DNA of 64,000 bases from Granulicella paludicola (GCF_025685545.1 NZ_JAGSYC010000020.1:62001-126000), one strand, 5' to 3'; shown: positions 53,721-62,638, numbered from the stretch's first letter. The notes: generated from the sequence alone by a model not told the origin. Program-made: numbers and translations.

Positions 53721-56098
53721 CAGCCCTTCCAAGTCCAGTCGGTGATCTCCTTGCGGTCGATCCCTTCGGCATGTGCATAGTTCATGCTGTCTGTGATCTG
53801 ATCCTTCAACCAGTCCTTCAAATGTGCTGCCGTCATCTGCAATCTCGGCACTCGGTCAATCACGTCGATGCATAGGTTGAAGCGGTCGATCTGGTTGATC
53901 ATCGCCAGCTCGAATGGCGTGTTGATGCTGCCCTTCTCCTTGTATCCGCGCACATGGAAGTTCTCATGATTGTGGCGCTTGTAGGCGAGCTTATGAATGA
54001 GCGAAGGATAGCTGTGGAAGTTGAAGACGACTGGCTTGTCCTTCGTGAACAGGGAATCGAAGTCGCGATCCGAAAGCCCATGCGGATGCGCATGCTCCGG
54101 CATCAATCGGAAAAGGTCCACCACATTCACAAACCGAATCTTAAGATCCGGCACCTTTTTCTTCAGGATCTCTACTGCGGCCAGGCTCTCCATTGTCGGA
54201 ATGTCACCCGCGCAAGCCATCACTACATCTGGCTCAACGCCCTGGTCCGTGCTCGCCCAGTCCCATGTGCCGATGCCCTTTGTGCAATGGTCGACAGCTT
54301 CATCCATGTTCAGATACACCAGATGCTTCTGTTTATCTGCCACAATCACGTTGATATAGTCTCGCGACCGCAAGCAGTGGTCTGTCACACTCAGCAGGCA
54401 GTTTGCATCGGGCGGAAGATAGATGCGCACCACGTCTGGGCTCTTGTTTGTGACTACATCAAGAAAGCCTGGGTCCTGGTGTGTAAATCCGTTGTGGTCC
54501 TGCCGCCACACCAGCGACGTAATCAGCAGATTCAGCGAAGGCACCGGAGCTCGCCAGCTCAACTCGTTTTTCGCCTTCTCCAGCCACTTCGCATGCTGGT
54601 TGAACATCGAATCGATCACGTGCACGAACGCCTCGTAGGTCGACAGCAGTCCGTGGCGTCCAGTAAGCACGTACCCTTCGAACCAGCCCTCGAGCGTATG
54701 CTCGCTCAGCATCTCCATCACGCGGCCGTCGAGTGAAATCTCTGTGCCGTCCGCATCCTCCGGCAGATACTCTTCGTTCCACACCTTCTTCGAAGCCTTG
54801 TAGATGCCGTCCAACTTGTTTGAAGCTGTCTCATCCGGGCCGAACACGCGGAAGCTGTTCATGTTCTTCCGCATCACCTCTGCAAGAAACACAGCCAGCG
54901 CCGCCGTCGGTGACTCTGACGTCTGTCCATGCACCTTGATCTTTACGGCGTAGTCTTCGAACTTCGGTAAATCAAGCGACCTGCGCAAAAGACCACCGTT
55001 TGCATGAGGGTTCGCCGAGATGCGTCGATCGCCAACAGGTGCAAGCTCACGCAGCTCCTCTACAAAGCGGCCGTTCTCATCGAACAGTTCCTCCGGCTTG
55101 TAGCTCTTCATCCAGTCTTCAACAATCTTCAGGTTCGTCGGGTTCGTCTGCGGGTCGAGCACCGGCACCTGGTGCGCTCGCCAGAAGCCTTCGACCTTGT
55201 GCCCGTCGACCTCCTTCGGCCCCGTCCATCCCTTGGGTGACTTCAGCACAATCATCGGCCAGATCGGTCGTGTTGCATCGCCGGTACTGCGCGCCTTGTC
55301 TTGTATCTCGCGAATCCGCAGCACGACCTTCTCGAGTGTTGCGGCCATCAACTGGTGCATCGTGTCGGGATCGTCGCCTTCCACGAAGTACGGCTCATAG
55401 CCATACCCACGCATCAGCTGTTCCAACTCCTGCTGCGGAATGCGGGCAAGGATCGTCGGGTTCGCAATCTTGTAGCCGTTCAAATGCAGAATCGGCAGCA
55501 CCGCGCCATCGCGGATGGGGTTCATAAACTTGTTCGAGTGCCACGAAGTCGCCAGCGGTCCTGTCTCCGATTCGCCATCACCCACCACTACCGTCACGAT
55601 CAGGTCCGGATTATCGAAGGCAGCGCCAAAGCCGTGCGAAAGACTGTAGCCCAACTCGCCGCCCTCATGGATCGAGCCGGGTGTCTCCGGCGTGCAATGA
55701 CTGCCGATGCCGCCCGGGAACGAGAACTGCTTGAAGAACTGCAGCAGACCCGCCTCATCCATGCTGCGGTCCGGATAAATCTCTGAATAGTGACCCTCAA
55801 GATAGCTATTCGCCAGCGTTGCCGGAGCGCCATGCCCAGGCCCAGCGATGTACATCATGTTCAGGTCATACTTTTTGATCAGCCGGTTCAGGTGGACCCA
55901 CACCATCGACTGACCAGGATCCGATCCCCAGTGTCCCAGCAGCCGGTTCTTGATGTGCTCCGGCTTCAGCGGCTCCTTCAACAGAGGATTCGCTCGCAGG
56001 TAAATCATCCCGGCAGAAAGATAGTTGCACGCACGCCAGTACGCGTTCATCTTGCGAAGCTCTTCAGGTGTCAGCGGGCTTTCAGTCGTCGAGGTCAT
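53720..56098 (-). CDS. xfp: Xylulose-5-phosphate/fructose-6-phosphate phosphoketolase
   Basis: Splits Xu5P or F6P with Pi into acetyl phosphate and G3P or E4P. 792 aa, standard length. The AGGAGA five bases before the ATG at 56098 supports this start. Family blocks: [33 protein letters not shown], the TPP site [37 protein letters not shown] and a C-terminal [29 protein letters not shown]. Operon with ackA. It diverges from glmS over a 213-bp gap. Confidence 0.95.
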   Translation of the reverse strand: MTSTTESPLTPEELRKMNAYWRACNYLSAGMIYLRANPLLKEPLKPEHIKNRLLGHWGSDPGQSMVWVHLNRLIKKYDLNMMYIAGPGHGAPATLANSYLEGHYSEIYPDRSMDEAGLLQFFKQFSFPGGIGSHCTPETPGSIHEGGELGYSLSHGFGAAFDNPDLIVTVVVGDGESETGPLATSWHSNKFMNPIRDGAVLPILHLNGYKIANPTILARIPQQELEQLMRGYGYEPYFVEGDDPDTMHQLMAATLEKVVLRIREIQDKARSTGDATRPIWPMIVLKSPKGWTGPKEVDGHKVEGFWRAHQVPVLDPQTNPTNLKIVEDWMKSYKPEELFDENGRFVEELRELAPVGDRRISANPHANGGLLRRSLDLPKFEDYAVKIKVHGQTSESPTAALAVFLAEVMRKNMNSFRVFGPDETASNKLDGIYKASKKVWNEEYLPEDADGTEISLDGRVMEMLSEHTLEGWFEGYVLTGRHGLLSTYEAFVHVIDSMFNQHAKWLEKAKNELSWRAPVPSLNLLITSLVWRQDHNGFTHQDPGFLDVVTNKSPDVVRIYLPPDANCLLSVTDHCLRSRDYINVIVADKQKHLVYLNMDEAVDHCTKGIGTWDWASTDQGVEPDVVMACAGDIPTMESLAAVEILKKKVPDLKIRFVNVVDLFRLMPEHAHPHGLSDRDFDSLFTKDKPVVFNFHSYPSLIHKLAYKRHNHENFHVRGYKEKGSINTPFELAMINQIDRFNLCIDVIDRVPRLQMTAAHLKDWLKDQITDSMNYAHAEGIDRKEITDWTWKG

Positions 56099-56311
56099 CG
56101 GTTCTCCTGTGTGGTAGGTCGAGCGCGAGCGCATTCAGGTTGGATCAGGCGGCAAACATTCTTCAGATCTTGACCTTTGACCCTAAGCCTAAGACAGTTC
56201 CGCCCTGCGCGATGTGATGGGGGACACGATAGATCGGTCTGCACAGTCTGATGCTGTAAACACCTCGCAGGTGCCACCCTGTCCGCCGTATTCTGCGTCT
56301 ACACTCTCAAC

Positions 56312-58261
56312 ATGTGCGGAATCGTCGGATACATCGGTCCAAAAGCTTGCGTCCCAGTCATCATGGAAGGCCTAGCCCGCCTCGAATACCGCGGATATGA
56401 CTCCGCTGGCATCGCCGTCGCTGGTGGCGGCCACCCGCTGCAGCTTCGCCGCGCGCCAGGTAAGCTCCGCAACCTCGCCGAAATCCTCGCCAAAGACCCC
56501 GTCCAGGGCACCTACGGCATAGGCCACACCCGCTGGGCCACCCACGGCCGTCCCACCGAGGAAAACGCGCATCCGCACCGCGACGGCACCGGCACCCTCG
56601 TCGTCGTGCACAACGGCATCGTTGAAAACTATCTCCAGCTCAAAACGGCCCTCATGGCGCGCGGCCACAAGTTCCGCTCCGAGACCGACACCGAAATCAT
56701 CGCCCACGTTATTCAGGATGAGCTCGAGCTCGCCGCAGGAAGCCCCCCGCGCCTCACCAACACCGACGCAGCCGACTCCAACACCAACGTCGCCGTCATC
56801 GAAGGCACACTCCCGCAGTCGCTCTCGCTCGAAGAAGCCGTCCGCCGCGCCGTCAAACGCCTCACCGGAGCCTTCGCCATCGGTGTGCTCTCCGCCGCCG
56901 AGCCCGACAAGCTCGTCGCCGCGCGCTTCGGCCCGCCCGCCGTGCTCGGCATCGGCGACGGCGAGTTCTTCCTCGCCTCCGACGTCCCCGGCATCCTCCA
57001 CCACACCCGCGATATCTACTTCCTGCAGGACGGCGAGGTCGCGACCCTCACCACCGCTGGCATCCTCCTCACCGACTTCTCCGGCAAGCCGCTCGAGCTC
57101 AAGCCACAGCGGATCACATGGGACCCCATCCAGGCCGAAAAAGCCGGCTACAAGCACTTCATGCTCAAGGAGATCAACGAGCAGCCCCGCGCCGTTCGCG
57201 ACACCACGCTCGGCCGCGTCTCCCTCGACACCGGCAAGGTCTTCCTGCCCGACATGAAGATCACCGAAGCCGAGTTCAAGGCCGCCACCGGCATCACCAT
57301 CGCCGCCTGCGGCACCAGCTGGCACTCCGGCCTCGCGGGCAAGTTCATGATCGAGCGCCTCGCCCGCCTCCCCGTCGACGTCGACTACGCCAGCGAGTAC
57401 CGCTACCGCGACCCCATCCCGAACCCGCTCGAACTCGGCCTGCTCATCACCCAGTCCGGCGAAACCGCCGACACCATCGCCGCGCAGCACGAGCTCATCG
57501 CCAAGGGCTCAAAGACGCTCGCCATCTGCAACGTCGTCGGCTCCGCCGTCACCCGCCTCGCCGCCGGAGTCATCACCACCAACGCCGGCCCCGAGATCGG
57601 CGTCGCCAGCACCAAGGCCTTCACCGCGCAGCTCACCGCGCTCTTCACCCTCGCGCTCTATCTCGCGCAGGTGCGCGGCACCGTCACGGAAGAGGAATCC
57701 CGCAAGCTCGTTACGCAGCTCTCCCTCATCCCCGGCAAGCTCGAAATCATCCTCCGCTCGGTCGACGACCAGTGCTGCGACCTCGCCAAGCACTTCTCGA
57801 CAGCGCGGGATTTTCTGTTCCTTGGCCGCGGCATCCACTACCCCATCGCCCTCGAAGGCGCGCTCAAGCTCAAGGAGATCTCCTACATCCACGCCGAAGG
57901 CTACCCCGCCGGCGAGATGAAGCACGGCCCCAACGCCCTCATCGACGAAACCCTCCCCGTCGTCTGCATCGCCACCAAAGACCCCGCCGACCCCAGCTCC
58001 GTCCTCAAGTACGAAAAAACCCTCTCCAACATCCAGGAAGTCACCGCCCGCTCCGGCCGAGTCATCGCCATAGCCATCGAAGGCGACCTCCACATCCAGC
58101 AACTCGTCGAACACGTCATCTACATCCCCCCCACCCACGAACTCCTTCTCCCCATCCTCGAAACCGTCCCCCTCCAGCTCCTCGCCTACCATATCGCCGT
58201 AAGACGAGGCTGCGACGTGGATCAGCCAAGGAATCTGGCGAAGAGCGTAACTGTGGAATAA
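56312..58261 (+). CDS. glmS: Glutamine--fructose-6-phosphate aminotransferase (isomerizing)
   Basis: Makes glucosamine-6-phosphate for peptidoglycan and lipid A. 649 aa against about 609 in E. coli. Catalytic Cys2 (MCGIVGYIG), glutaminase [22 protein letters not shown] and VHNGIVENY; two SIS domains with ACGTSWHSG and [11 protein letters not shown], and a terminal LAKSVTVE. An insertion of some 25-30 residues lies in the glutaminase domain near [19 protein letters not shown]. No glmS ribozyme was seen upstream. Confidence 0.95.
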   Translation: MCGIVGYIGPKACVPVIMEGLARLEYRGYDSAGIAVAGGGHPLQLRRAPGKLRNLAEILAKDPVQGTYGIGHTRWATHGRPTEENAHPHRDGTGTLVVVHNGIVENYLQLKTALMARGHKFRSETDTEIIAHVIQDELELAAGSPPRLTNTDAADSNTNVAVIEGTLPQSLSLEEAVRRAVKRLTGAFAIGVLSAAEPDKLVAARFGPPAVLGIGDGEFFLASDVPGILHHTRDIYFLQDGEVATLTTAGILLTDFSGKPLELKPQRITWDPIQAEKAGYKHFMLKEINEQPRAVRDTTLGRVSLDTGKVFLPDMKITEAEFKAATGITIAACGTSWHSGLAGKFMIERLARLPVDVDYASEYRYRDPIPNPLELGLLITQSGETADTIAAQHELIAKGSKTLAICNVVGSAVTRLAAGVITTNAGPEIGVASTKAFTAQLTALFTLALYLAQVRGTVTEEESRKLVTQLSLIPGKLEIILRSVDDQCCDLAKHFSTARDFLFLGRGIHYPIALEGALKLKEISYIHAEGYPAGEMKHGPNALIDETLPVVCIATKDPADPSSVLKYEKTLSNIQEVTARSGRVIAIAIEGDLHIQQLVEHVIYIPPTHELLLPILETVPLQLLAYHIAVRRGCDVDQPRNLAKSVTVE

Positions 58262-58311
58262 GTTGCGAACAAATGTGTTGCGCCGCGAATATCTACTTGG
58301 TAGCTTAGTAC

Positions 58312-58328
58312 GCATTCTAGGAGAATGC
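58312..58328 (+). promoter_or_regulatory. Perfect inverted repeat enclosing the ribosome-binding site of the 58330 gene
   Basis: GCATTCT (58312-58318), loop AGG, AGAATGC (58322-58328), followed one base later by the GTG start at 58330. The Shine-Dalgarno AGGAGA lies in the loop and right arm, so a hairpin in the mRNA would hide it. It could equally be a protein operator. The geometry is seen; its function is inferred. Confidence 0.55.
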
Positions 58329-58329
58329 A

Positions 58330-59367
58330 GTGACTCAGAAGCTCAGCACGGCGGAGCTTAATAGCGCAATCCGTCTTCTCAAAAAGCATTCGAGCCTGAA
58401 CGCTGTCTCGACCTTTCTCAAGAAGCGAGGCCTCTCTTACTCTGCTACGTCGTGGGAAAGTATGCGCGACGATAGGCTCAAACCTTACCTCGATAACGGC
58501 GATCTCGACCGTGGTGACATTCTTCAGCTACTGCGTGATGCAGAAGAGTTCGGTCGTCAACACGTGTTCCTATACAGGACAACGAGAACCGAGGCCGGAG
58601 AGCTGACAAACGCACAATCGCTGCGAAAGCGCCTTACTAAAATGAACGTGCTTGATGCGATGGATACGCCTCGCATAGTTGAAGCAGCGCCTGGGCTGCA
58701 ACTTGTGGAGGCGCGGATTGAGCAGACGCCGTCAGGAAATACCTTCACTGCGAAGTTCGTAGATGTGCGAACGTACATGGTTCAGGTCAGCAAGGTGAAC
58801 GAAGGCGATGAACAAGTTGTTCGTTCAAGACCGGCAAATGACCGCGCAGTGAACATCTTTAGAGTTTCCGCCGATGGAAATACCGAAGTGCGAATCCAGT
58901 CGTTCCGGAACGCTATGGACTACCCGGCTGAGGTCGAGAAAGTTTTCGGCAAACTGGCGGGGATCGTCGATCGTCTGTTGTATGAAGATTTCTCATTGAA
59001 CAAGGCCCGTCGGTATCTCCTTGAAAATGGAGCCAATCTTTCTTCCTCAATTAAGTTCGGTTCAGGTACGGTTCGCTCCAAAAAAGGAGCTCCGGTTAAT
59101 TTTGCGACAGCGAACTGGAACGAGAACTTATTTGGGTCGGGTGACGATGAAGTTGAGGCCGCAATGTCCGCTATTCTAAATAAAGCGGGAGCGAGAGCTC
59201 GCTGCGATATCGTTAACTGCACTTGGCTGAAGAATCCAGGTGCGGGACTGGCGTCGGACATCCACACACTGATTGCTGGAAAGAGTAATGAGTTTTGGGT
59301 CGTGCCTCAATGCGAGAAGGCGGACTACGAATATGTTCTGGGGAAAATCATCAGCTACGCGAAATGA
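58330..59367 (+). CDS. Unrecognised protein 1 of the 58-60 kb cassette
   Basis: 345 aa from a GTG start. The N-terminal helical part (AELNSAIRLLKKHSSLNAVSTFLKKRGLSYSATSW) could be a DNA-binding or coiled domain; DILQLLRDAEEFGRQHVFLYR follows; the middle is beta-rich (FTAKFVDVRTYMVQVSKV, AVNIFRVSADGNTEVRI); the C-terminal third has VEKVFGKLAGIVDRLL and ends in ADYEYVLGKIISYAK. No TM, no signal and no nuclease or nucleotide motif that I recognise. Lower GC than flanking genes (34 and 27 G+C in the 60-base lines at 58921 and 59041, against 40 at 57421). Its 3' end overlaps the next gene by 35 bp. Confidence 0.72.
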   Translation: MTQKLSTAELNSAIRLLKKHSSLNAVSTFLKKRGLSYSATSWESMRDDRLKPYLDNGDLDRGDILQLLRDAEEFGRQHVFLYRTTRTEAGELTNAQSLRKRLTKMNVLDAMDTPRIVEAAPGLQLVEARIEQTPSGNTFTAKFVDVRTYMVQVSKVNEGDEQVVRSRPANDRAVNIFRVSADGNTEVRIQSFRNAMDYPAEVEKVFGKLAGIVDRLLYEDFSLNKARRYLLENGANLSSSIKFGSGTVRSKKGAPVNFATANWNENLFGSGDDEVEAAMSAILNKAGARARCDIVNCTWLKNPGAGLASDIHTLIAGKSNEFWVVPQCEKADYEYVLGKIISYAK

Positions 59368-59695
59368 AGGCGACGAGCAGCAACAGCTGATTGGCGTTTT
59401 TGAACACGCTGGTGCAGGTGAGCTCTTCACGCTAGATGACATTACCGAGCGACTGCATTCCATGCGTCGCGACAGAGTCGCGTATTGGCTTGGTGAGTTG
59501 GCAGCTCGTCGCGTGATAGATCAATTCGTCACAGTAATCTCTCCGGCTACAAATGGCGGAATTGATCGTTTTGATCGGTTAGATCAAGTCCCTACCGAGA
59601 TCTTTGATCCTTTTCAGTTGAAGGACATAGAAGTGGGACCGGGATCCGTTCGCGTCTACTTTACAAAACATCAGGAAGCCACTGAGCGCGCTTAA
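59333..59695 (+). CDS. Unrecognised small protein 2 of the 58-60 kb cassette, winged-helix-like
   Basis: 120 aa from the ATG at 59333, overlapping gene 1 by 35 bp; there is no later ATG before the conserved-looking part. GELFTLDDITERLHSMRRDRVAYWLGELAARRVIDQFVTVI reads like a winged helix (helix, turn, recognition helix, hairpin wing). The remainder, NGGIDRFDRLDQVPTEIFDPFQLKDIEVGPGSVRVYF, may be a small beta domain. A regulator or adaptor is plausible; no family is recognised. Confidence 0.62.
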   Translation: MFWGKSSATRNEGDEQQQLIGVFEHAGAGELFTLDDITERLHSMRRDRVAYWLGELAARRVIDQFVTVISPATNGGIDRFDRLDQVPTEIFDPFQLKDIEVGPGSVRVYFTKHQEATERA

Positions 59696-59709
59696 TCTTT
59701 GGAGCAGAC

Positions 59710-60210
59710 GTGCCGCAAAGTGATTGGACCATCGAGCAATACAGTTACGAGCTAGCGATAGCAGCCACGAAACTAGAGGGCTTCACGAATAGAGAGCCAA
59801 CGATAGAAGAAATCCAAGCGGTCATCGGGCATTTCCCGATTCAACATCGCTTGACGGCGTTTTCGTGCCTACAGAGTATGCAGCACCGCGTTACGCTAAG
59901 GAGATATGCAATGGATCGTGAACATGGCAGGGAGATTCGTGCTTTTTGGACAGGTGTGGGAGGCTTGGTTCTAGCCCTTTGCGCCAGCGCTTACTTGAAG
60001 GAAAAGGATCCCACCACCCTCCTCGTGCTGCGCGTCATCGCAGGCGTATCTGTTGGTCTATGTATCGCGTTCATACCCGGTTTTTTCTCGCTTGAAACAA
60101 GTGTTGAAAGGCCTGGAGTAAAAATAGCGTTCCGAGCGACCGGCGCTTTGGCCGCGGTAGTCATGATCTATTTCTTTGATCCTGGTTGGGTGAGCAGCCT
60201 TGCTCGTTAA
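59710..60210 (+). CDS. Unrecognised membrane protein 3 of the 58-60 kb cassette
   Basis: 166 aa from a GTG start with GGAG five bases upstream, 14 bp after gene 2. The N-terminal half is soluble and helical (WTIEQYSYELAIAATKLEGF, EEIQAVIGHFPIQHRL). Three hydrophobic segments follow: FWTGVGGLVLALCASAYL, LLVLRVIAGVSVGLCIAFIPGFF and the terminal IAFRATGALAAVVMIYFFDPGW. The ending (I/V-x-AtGaLAvxvxxYFxxP) resembles membrane effectors found with bacterial defence genes; that comparison is from memory and unproven. Confidence 0.66.
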   Translation: MPQSDWTIEQYSYELAIAATKLEGFTNREPTIEEIQAVIGHFPIQHRLTAFSCLQSMQHRVTLRRYAMDREHGREIRAFWTGVGGLVLALCASAYLKEKDPTTLLVLRVIAGVSVGLCIAFIPGFFSLETSVERPGVKIAFRATGALAAVVMIYFFDPGWVSSLAR

Positions 60211-60238
60211 TAACAGCAGTCTGCAAATGAGAAGCGTT

Positions 60239-60468
60239 ATGAAGAACTCAAACGTTACAGGTGACATTGAGTCGGTAGACGCCGTTCCGCTCACACCCCG
60301 CAAGCTCGAGTTCTCCAAAGCCGTCCGAGGCAATACTACGAGCGCATGCAGGAAGGCACGAACGTCGTCCTCATCGCGCCCAACCTCATGGAAGCCTTCC
60401 CCGATTCAGACGCCGTCAACGACGCCCTGCGCAAGTTTCAGGCGATGAGTGCTGAGAAGCACGTATAG
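60239..60468 (+). pseudogene. Short gene broken by a one-base frameshift
   Basis: From the ATG at 60239 the frame reads sensibly to EFSKAVRG at 60331. After that the same frame turns into Ser/Thr/Pro-rich noise, but the +1-base frame gives YYERMQEGTNVVLIAPNLME and FPDSDAVNDALRKFQAMSAE, ending at a TAG at 60466-60468. The total, 230 bases, is one short of 77 codons. RG-YYERMQEGTNVV with PDSDAVN-ALR looks like a small conserved protein of soil bacteria; function unknown. Either a pseudogene or a sequencing error. Confidence 0.7.
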
Positions 60469-60475
60469 AGCAGAC

Positions 60476-60512
60476 GGGTGCCCCACATCTCGCTCCTGAG
60501 ATGTGGGTTCGC
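60476..60512. repeat. GGGTGCCCCA-type hairpin repeat, copy 1
   Basis: GGGTGCCCCA followed by a perfect stem CCCACATCTC (60482-60491) / GAGATGTGGG (60498-60507). It lies just after the frameshifted gene and before the convergent tumA-like gene. It shares the leader GGGTGCCCCA and the CTC..CTGAG core with the copy at 62205-62243. Confidence 0.65.
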
Positions 60513-60538
60513 AGGATGCTGGTGCAGCGCCCCCGCCT

Positions 60539-60898
60539 CTAAGAGAACGACATCTCAAACGCCACACCCGAGTAATCTACCCGCGGCGCAAGTTGCCGGT
60601 TCGATCCCTGCTCAAAGTGGACCAGCCCATAGCGCTCCATCGTCCGCAGTGTGCGCGACAGGTTCGACGGCGCACGGCCCGACCGCTCCGCCAGCTCTAC
60701 CAGCGACTTCGGCTCCGTCTCCAGGATCAGCTTGAGCAACGCCCGGTTCTCCTCCGACAGCACCTGCGACATCGACTTCACCGACTCAAACCAGACCTTC
60801 GGCTCGTCCTTCGCGGGCACGTACTCGCCCTTCGCGATGGCCAGCGTCCGCGCCTTGTACTTCTCTCGGGGTAGGATTCCGATCTTCAACGACTTCAC
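60539..60898 (-). CDS. tumA: TumA-like winged-helix antitoxin (HVO_A0114 family)
   Basis: 119 aa from a GTG start that overlaps the toxin stop by four bases (GTGA). N-terminal KSLKIGILPREKYKARTLAIAKGEY, then a MarR-like winged helix: LSEENRALLKLILETEPKSLVELAERSGRAPSNLSRTLRTMERYGLVHFEQ. The protein likely binds the toxin and represses its promoter. Second gene of the pair, reading away from the DUF4097 gene. Confidence 0.72.
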   Translation of the reverse strand: MKSLKIGILPREKYKARTLAIAKGEYVPAKDEPKVWFESVKSMSQVLSEENRALLKLILETEPKSLVELAERSGRAPSNLSRTLRTMERYGLVHFEQGSNRQLAPRVDYSGVAFEMSFS

Positions 60899-61254
60899 GG
60901 CTTGGCTCCTCTCTCCTTCAAAATCACATCGACCTCTGTCCAGAAGTCAGTCAGCAGTGTCACGGCATCCTGGTAGTCGTAAAAGCGGACACGCTCACCC
61001 TTGTGCTTGTGGTCGTACTCAATGCGCGTGCGAGCGCCGGGGCCGGAGCCTTCACGGATCGCGTGGGCGTTATCGAAACCCAGCAGACGCTCCCCATCGC
61101 CATCATGCAACGTCAGCGAGTAGTCCAGGCCGTGGGGACGCTCCGGCGTGGAAGGCATACGCTTCACCTCAAACTTCACCCAGAAACCACCCTCAACGAC
61201 GAACCGCTCACCATCGAGAAGAAGCAGGGTATCGAGGCTCGGATCGTGCTTCAC
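60895..61254 (-). CDS. tumE: TumE-like toxin (DUF6516)
   Basis: 119 aa from a GTG start. LLLLDGERFVVEGGFWVKFEVKRMPSTPERPHGLDYSLTLHD, then FDNAHAIREGSG..RIEYDHKHKGERVRFYDYQDAVTLLTDFWTEVDVIL. The H-x-K..YDHKH and YDYQDAVTLL..FW layout fits DUF6516 (TumE) proteins, which pair with an HVO_A0114-type antitoxin exactly as here. RNase activity is expected from the family, not shown. No Shine-Dalgarno is obvious. Confidence 0.7.
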   Translation of the reverse strand: MKHDPSLDTLLLLDGERFVVEGGFWVKFEVKRMPSTPERPHGLDYSLTLHDGDGERLLGFDNAHAIREGSGPGARTRIEYDHKHKGERVRFYDYQDAVTLLTDFWTEVDVILKERGAKP

Positions 61255-61372
61255 TTCTCGATACTATCACCAGATGATAACTGCTTCCATCTGCCGTTTC
61301 CCCGAAATCCCTGGGAACCACAGCCCCACCCCACGCGTATCTCCTCTCGAACCGCAATCGAAGGAGACCCTC

Positions 61373-62185
61373 ATGCGCCTCAACACCCTCATCTCCGCCG
61401 CCGCGCTCTGCGCCGCCGCTAGCCTCTCGCTCCACGCCCAGTCCGCTAAGCCCTGCACCGACGACAACGGCGGTGACCACAGCTTCCTCGCCCGCGTCAT
61501 GGGCGGCGGTGAGCAGGTCTGCGAGGTCCGCTCCGCCACCTTCCCCCTCGCTGGCGGACACCTCAACGTCAACGGCCAGAACGGCGGCATCGAGGTCATC
61601 GGCGAAGACCGCCACGACATCTACCTCGAAGCCCGTGTCACCGCCCGCGCCGGCAGCCAGTCCGAGGCCGCCTCGCTCCTGCACGAGGTCTCCGTCTCGA
61701 CCGGCGGCACCGTCGAAGCCCACGGCCCCCAGACCCACGGCGGCCGCAGCTGGTCGGTCAGCTTCAAGCTCCGCGTCCCGCATAACCTTGCTGGCAACTT
61801 CCACACCATGAACGGCGGCCTCTCGCTCGTCGCGCTCAACGGAGCCATCCGCGGCGAAACCACCAACGGCGGCGTCCACTTCGAGCATCTCGCTGGAGAT
61901 GTCCACCTCACCACCACCAACGGCGGCATCCACGCCTCGCTCGACGGCCCCGGCTGGCAGGGAAGCGGCCTCTCCGCCACCACGACCAACGGCGGCGTCG
62001 AGATCAGCGCGCCCGCGAACTACTCCGCCCACCTGGTGGCCAGCACCACCAATGGCGGCACGCACATCAACCTCCCCGGCGCAGATCAGTCCGGCATCCA
62101 CCGCCGCGACATCGACACCAAGCTGGGCAACGGCGGCCCCACCATCCAGTTTGAAACCACCAACGGCGGCATCTCCATCAACTAA
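61373..62185 (+). CDS. Secreted DUF4097-like beta-repeat protein
   Basis: 270 aa; AAGGAG seven bases before the ATG; signal peptide TLISAAALCAAASLSLHAQ. The mature chain carries about eight NGG turns (QNGGIEV, MNGGLSL, TTNGGVHF, TTNGGIHA, TTNGGVEI, TTNGGTHI, NGGPTI, TTNGGISI), each ending a short strand, as in right-handed beta-helix DUF4097/DUF2807 putative adhesins. Two Cys near the N-terminus (C27 and C50 by estimate) may form a disulfide. It is extracellular or periplasmic; role unknown. Confidence 0.8.
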   Translation: MRLNTLISAAALCAAASLSLHAQSAKPCTDDNGGDHSFLARVMGGGEQVCEVRSATFPLAGGHLNVNGQNGGIEVIGEDRHDIYLEARVTARAGSQSEAASLLHEVSVSTGGTVEAHGPQTHGGRSWSVSFKLRVPHNLAGNFHTMNGGLSLVALNGAIRGETTNGGVHFEHLAGDVHLTTTNGGIHASLDGPGWQGSGLSATTTNGGVEISAPANYSAHLVASTTNGGTHINLPGADQSGIHRRDIDTKLGNGGPTIQFETTNGGISIN

Positions 62186-62204
62186 TCACGAACCAGCCAA
62201 AGCT

Positions 62205-62243
62205 GGGTGCCCCATGTCTCGATTCTGAGGCATGGGGTTTTTT
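62205..62243 (+). terminator. Rho-independent terminator (GGGTGCCCCA-type repeat, copy 2)
   Basis: CCCCATG (62210-62216) pairs with CATGGGG (62231-62237), with an internal CTC/GAG extension, followed at once by six Ts. It ends the DUF4097 transcript. It shares the GGGTGCCCCA lead and CTCG..CTGAG core with the hairpin at 60476-60512. Confidence 0.82.
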
Positions 62244-62314
62244 CTTGATGCCGCAACTTTATCTCCTGAGCGGGTCTATGCGAGCGTGGGCAGTTTGCCC
62301 GTAAAGGAGTGTCG

Positions 62315-62626
62315 ATGAAGAAGATCCTCGCAATATCCCTGCTCTCCGCAGCTGCCTTCGCGGCCGTTGGCTGCTCGCATCCGCAGCCGTACTACGCCGC
62401 GCCGCCTCCGGGCGTCCAGATCCACGATCAGGGCATCCACGATGGCTTTGAGGCCGCACGCAACGACGTGGCCGCTGGCCGTCCGCCGAACTTCGCCCAC
62501 CACCCGCGCTTCCGCAATCCGCCCGTCCCCGGCCCCGCCTGGGGAGACTACCGCGACGGTTTCCGCCGGGGCTACGAACAGTTCCTCCACCAGGGACCGC
62601 CCCCACCACCTCCTCCACGCTACTAA
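62315..62626 (+). CDS. Small Pro/His-rich lipoprotein
   Basis: 103 aa from the ATG at 62315, with AAAGGAG five bases upstream. Signal with lipobox-like FAAVGCSHPQ: Cys20 would be lipidated. The mature part is rich in Pro, Tyr, His and Gly (QPYYAAPPPGVQIHDQGIHDGFEAARNDVAAGRPP), has DGFRRGYEQF and ends HQGPPPPPPPRY. An envelope location is likely; function unknown. Followed by a clear terminator. Confidence 0.75.
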   Translation: MKKILAISLLSAAAFAAVGCSHPQPYYAAPPPGVQIHDQGIHDGFEAARNDVAAGRPPNFAHHPRFRNPPVPGPAWGDYRDGFRRGYEQFLHQGPPPPPPPRY

Positions 62627-62638
62627 TTGGATGGAGCA

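Noticed and set aside
56099-56311. glmS ribozyme
   Set aside because: No ribozyme core is recognisable in the 213-bp gap, and the element is known mainly from Firmicutes.
56372-57490. A 372-codon minus-strand open frame opposite glmS
   Set aside because: Low-complexity antisense of codon-biased sequence; glmS is unambiguous.
60200-60448. An 82-codon frame taken as an intact gene
   Set aside because: Its second half is Ser/Thr/Pro noise, whereas the adjacent frame carries a sensible protein to 60468; treated as a frameshifted gene.
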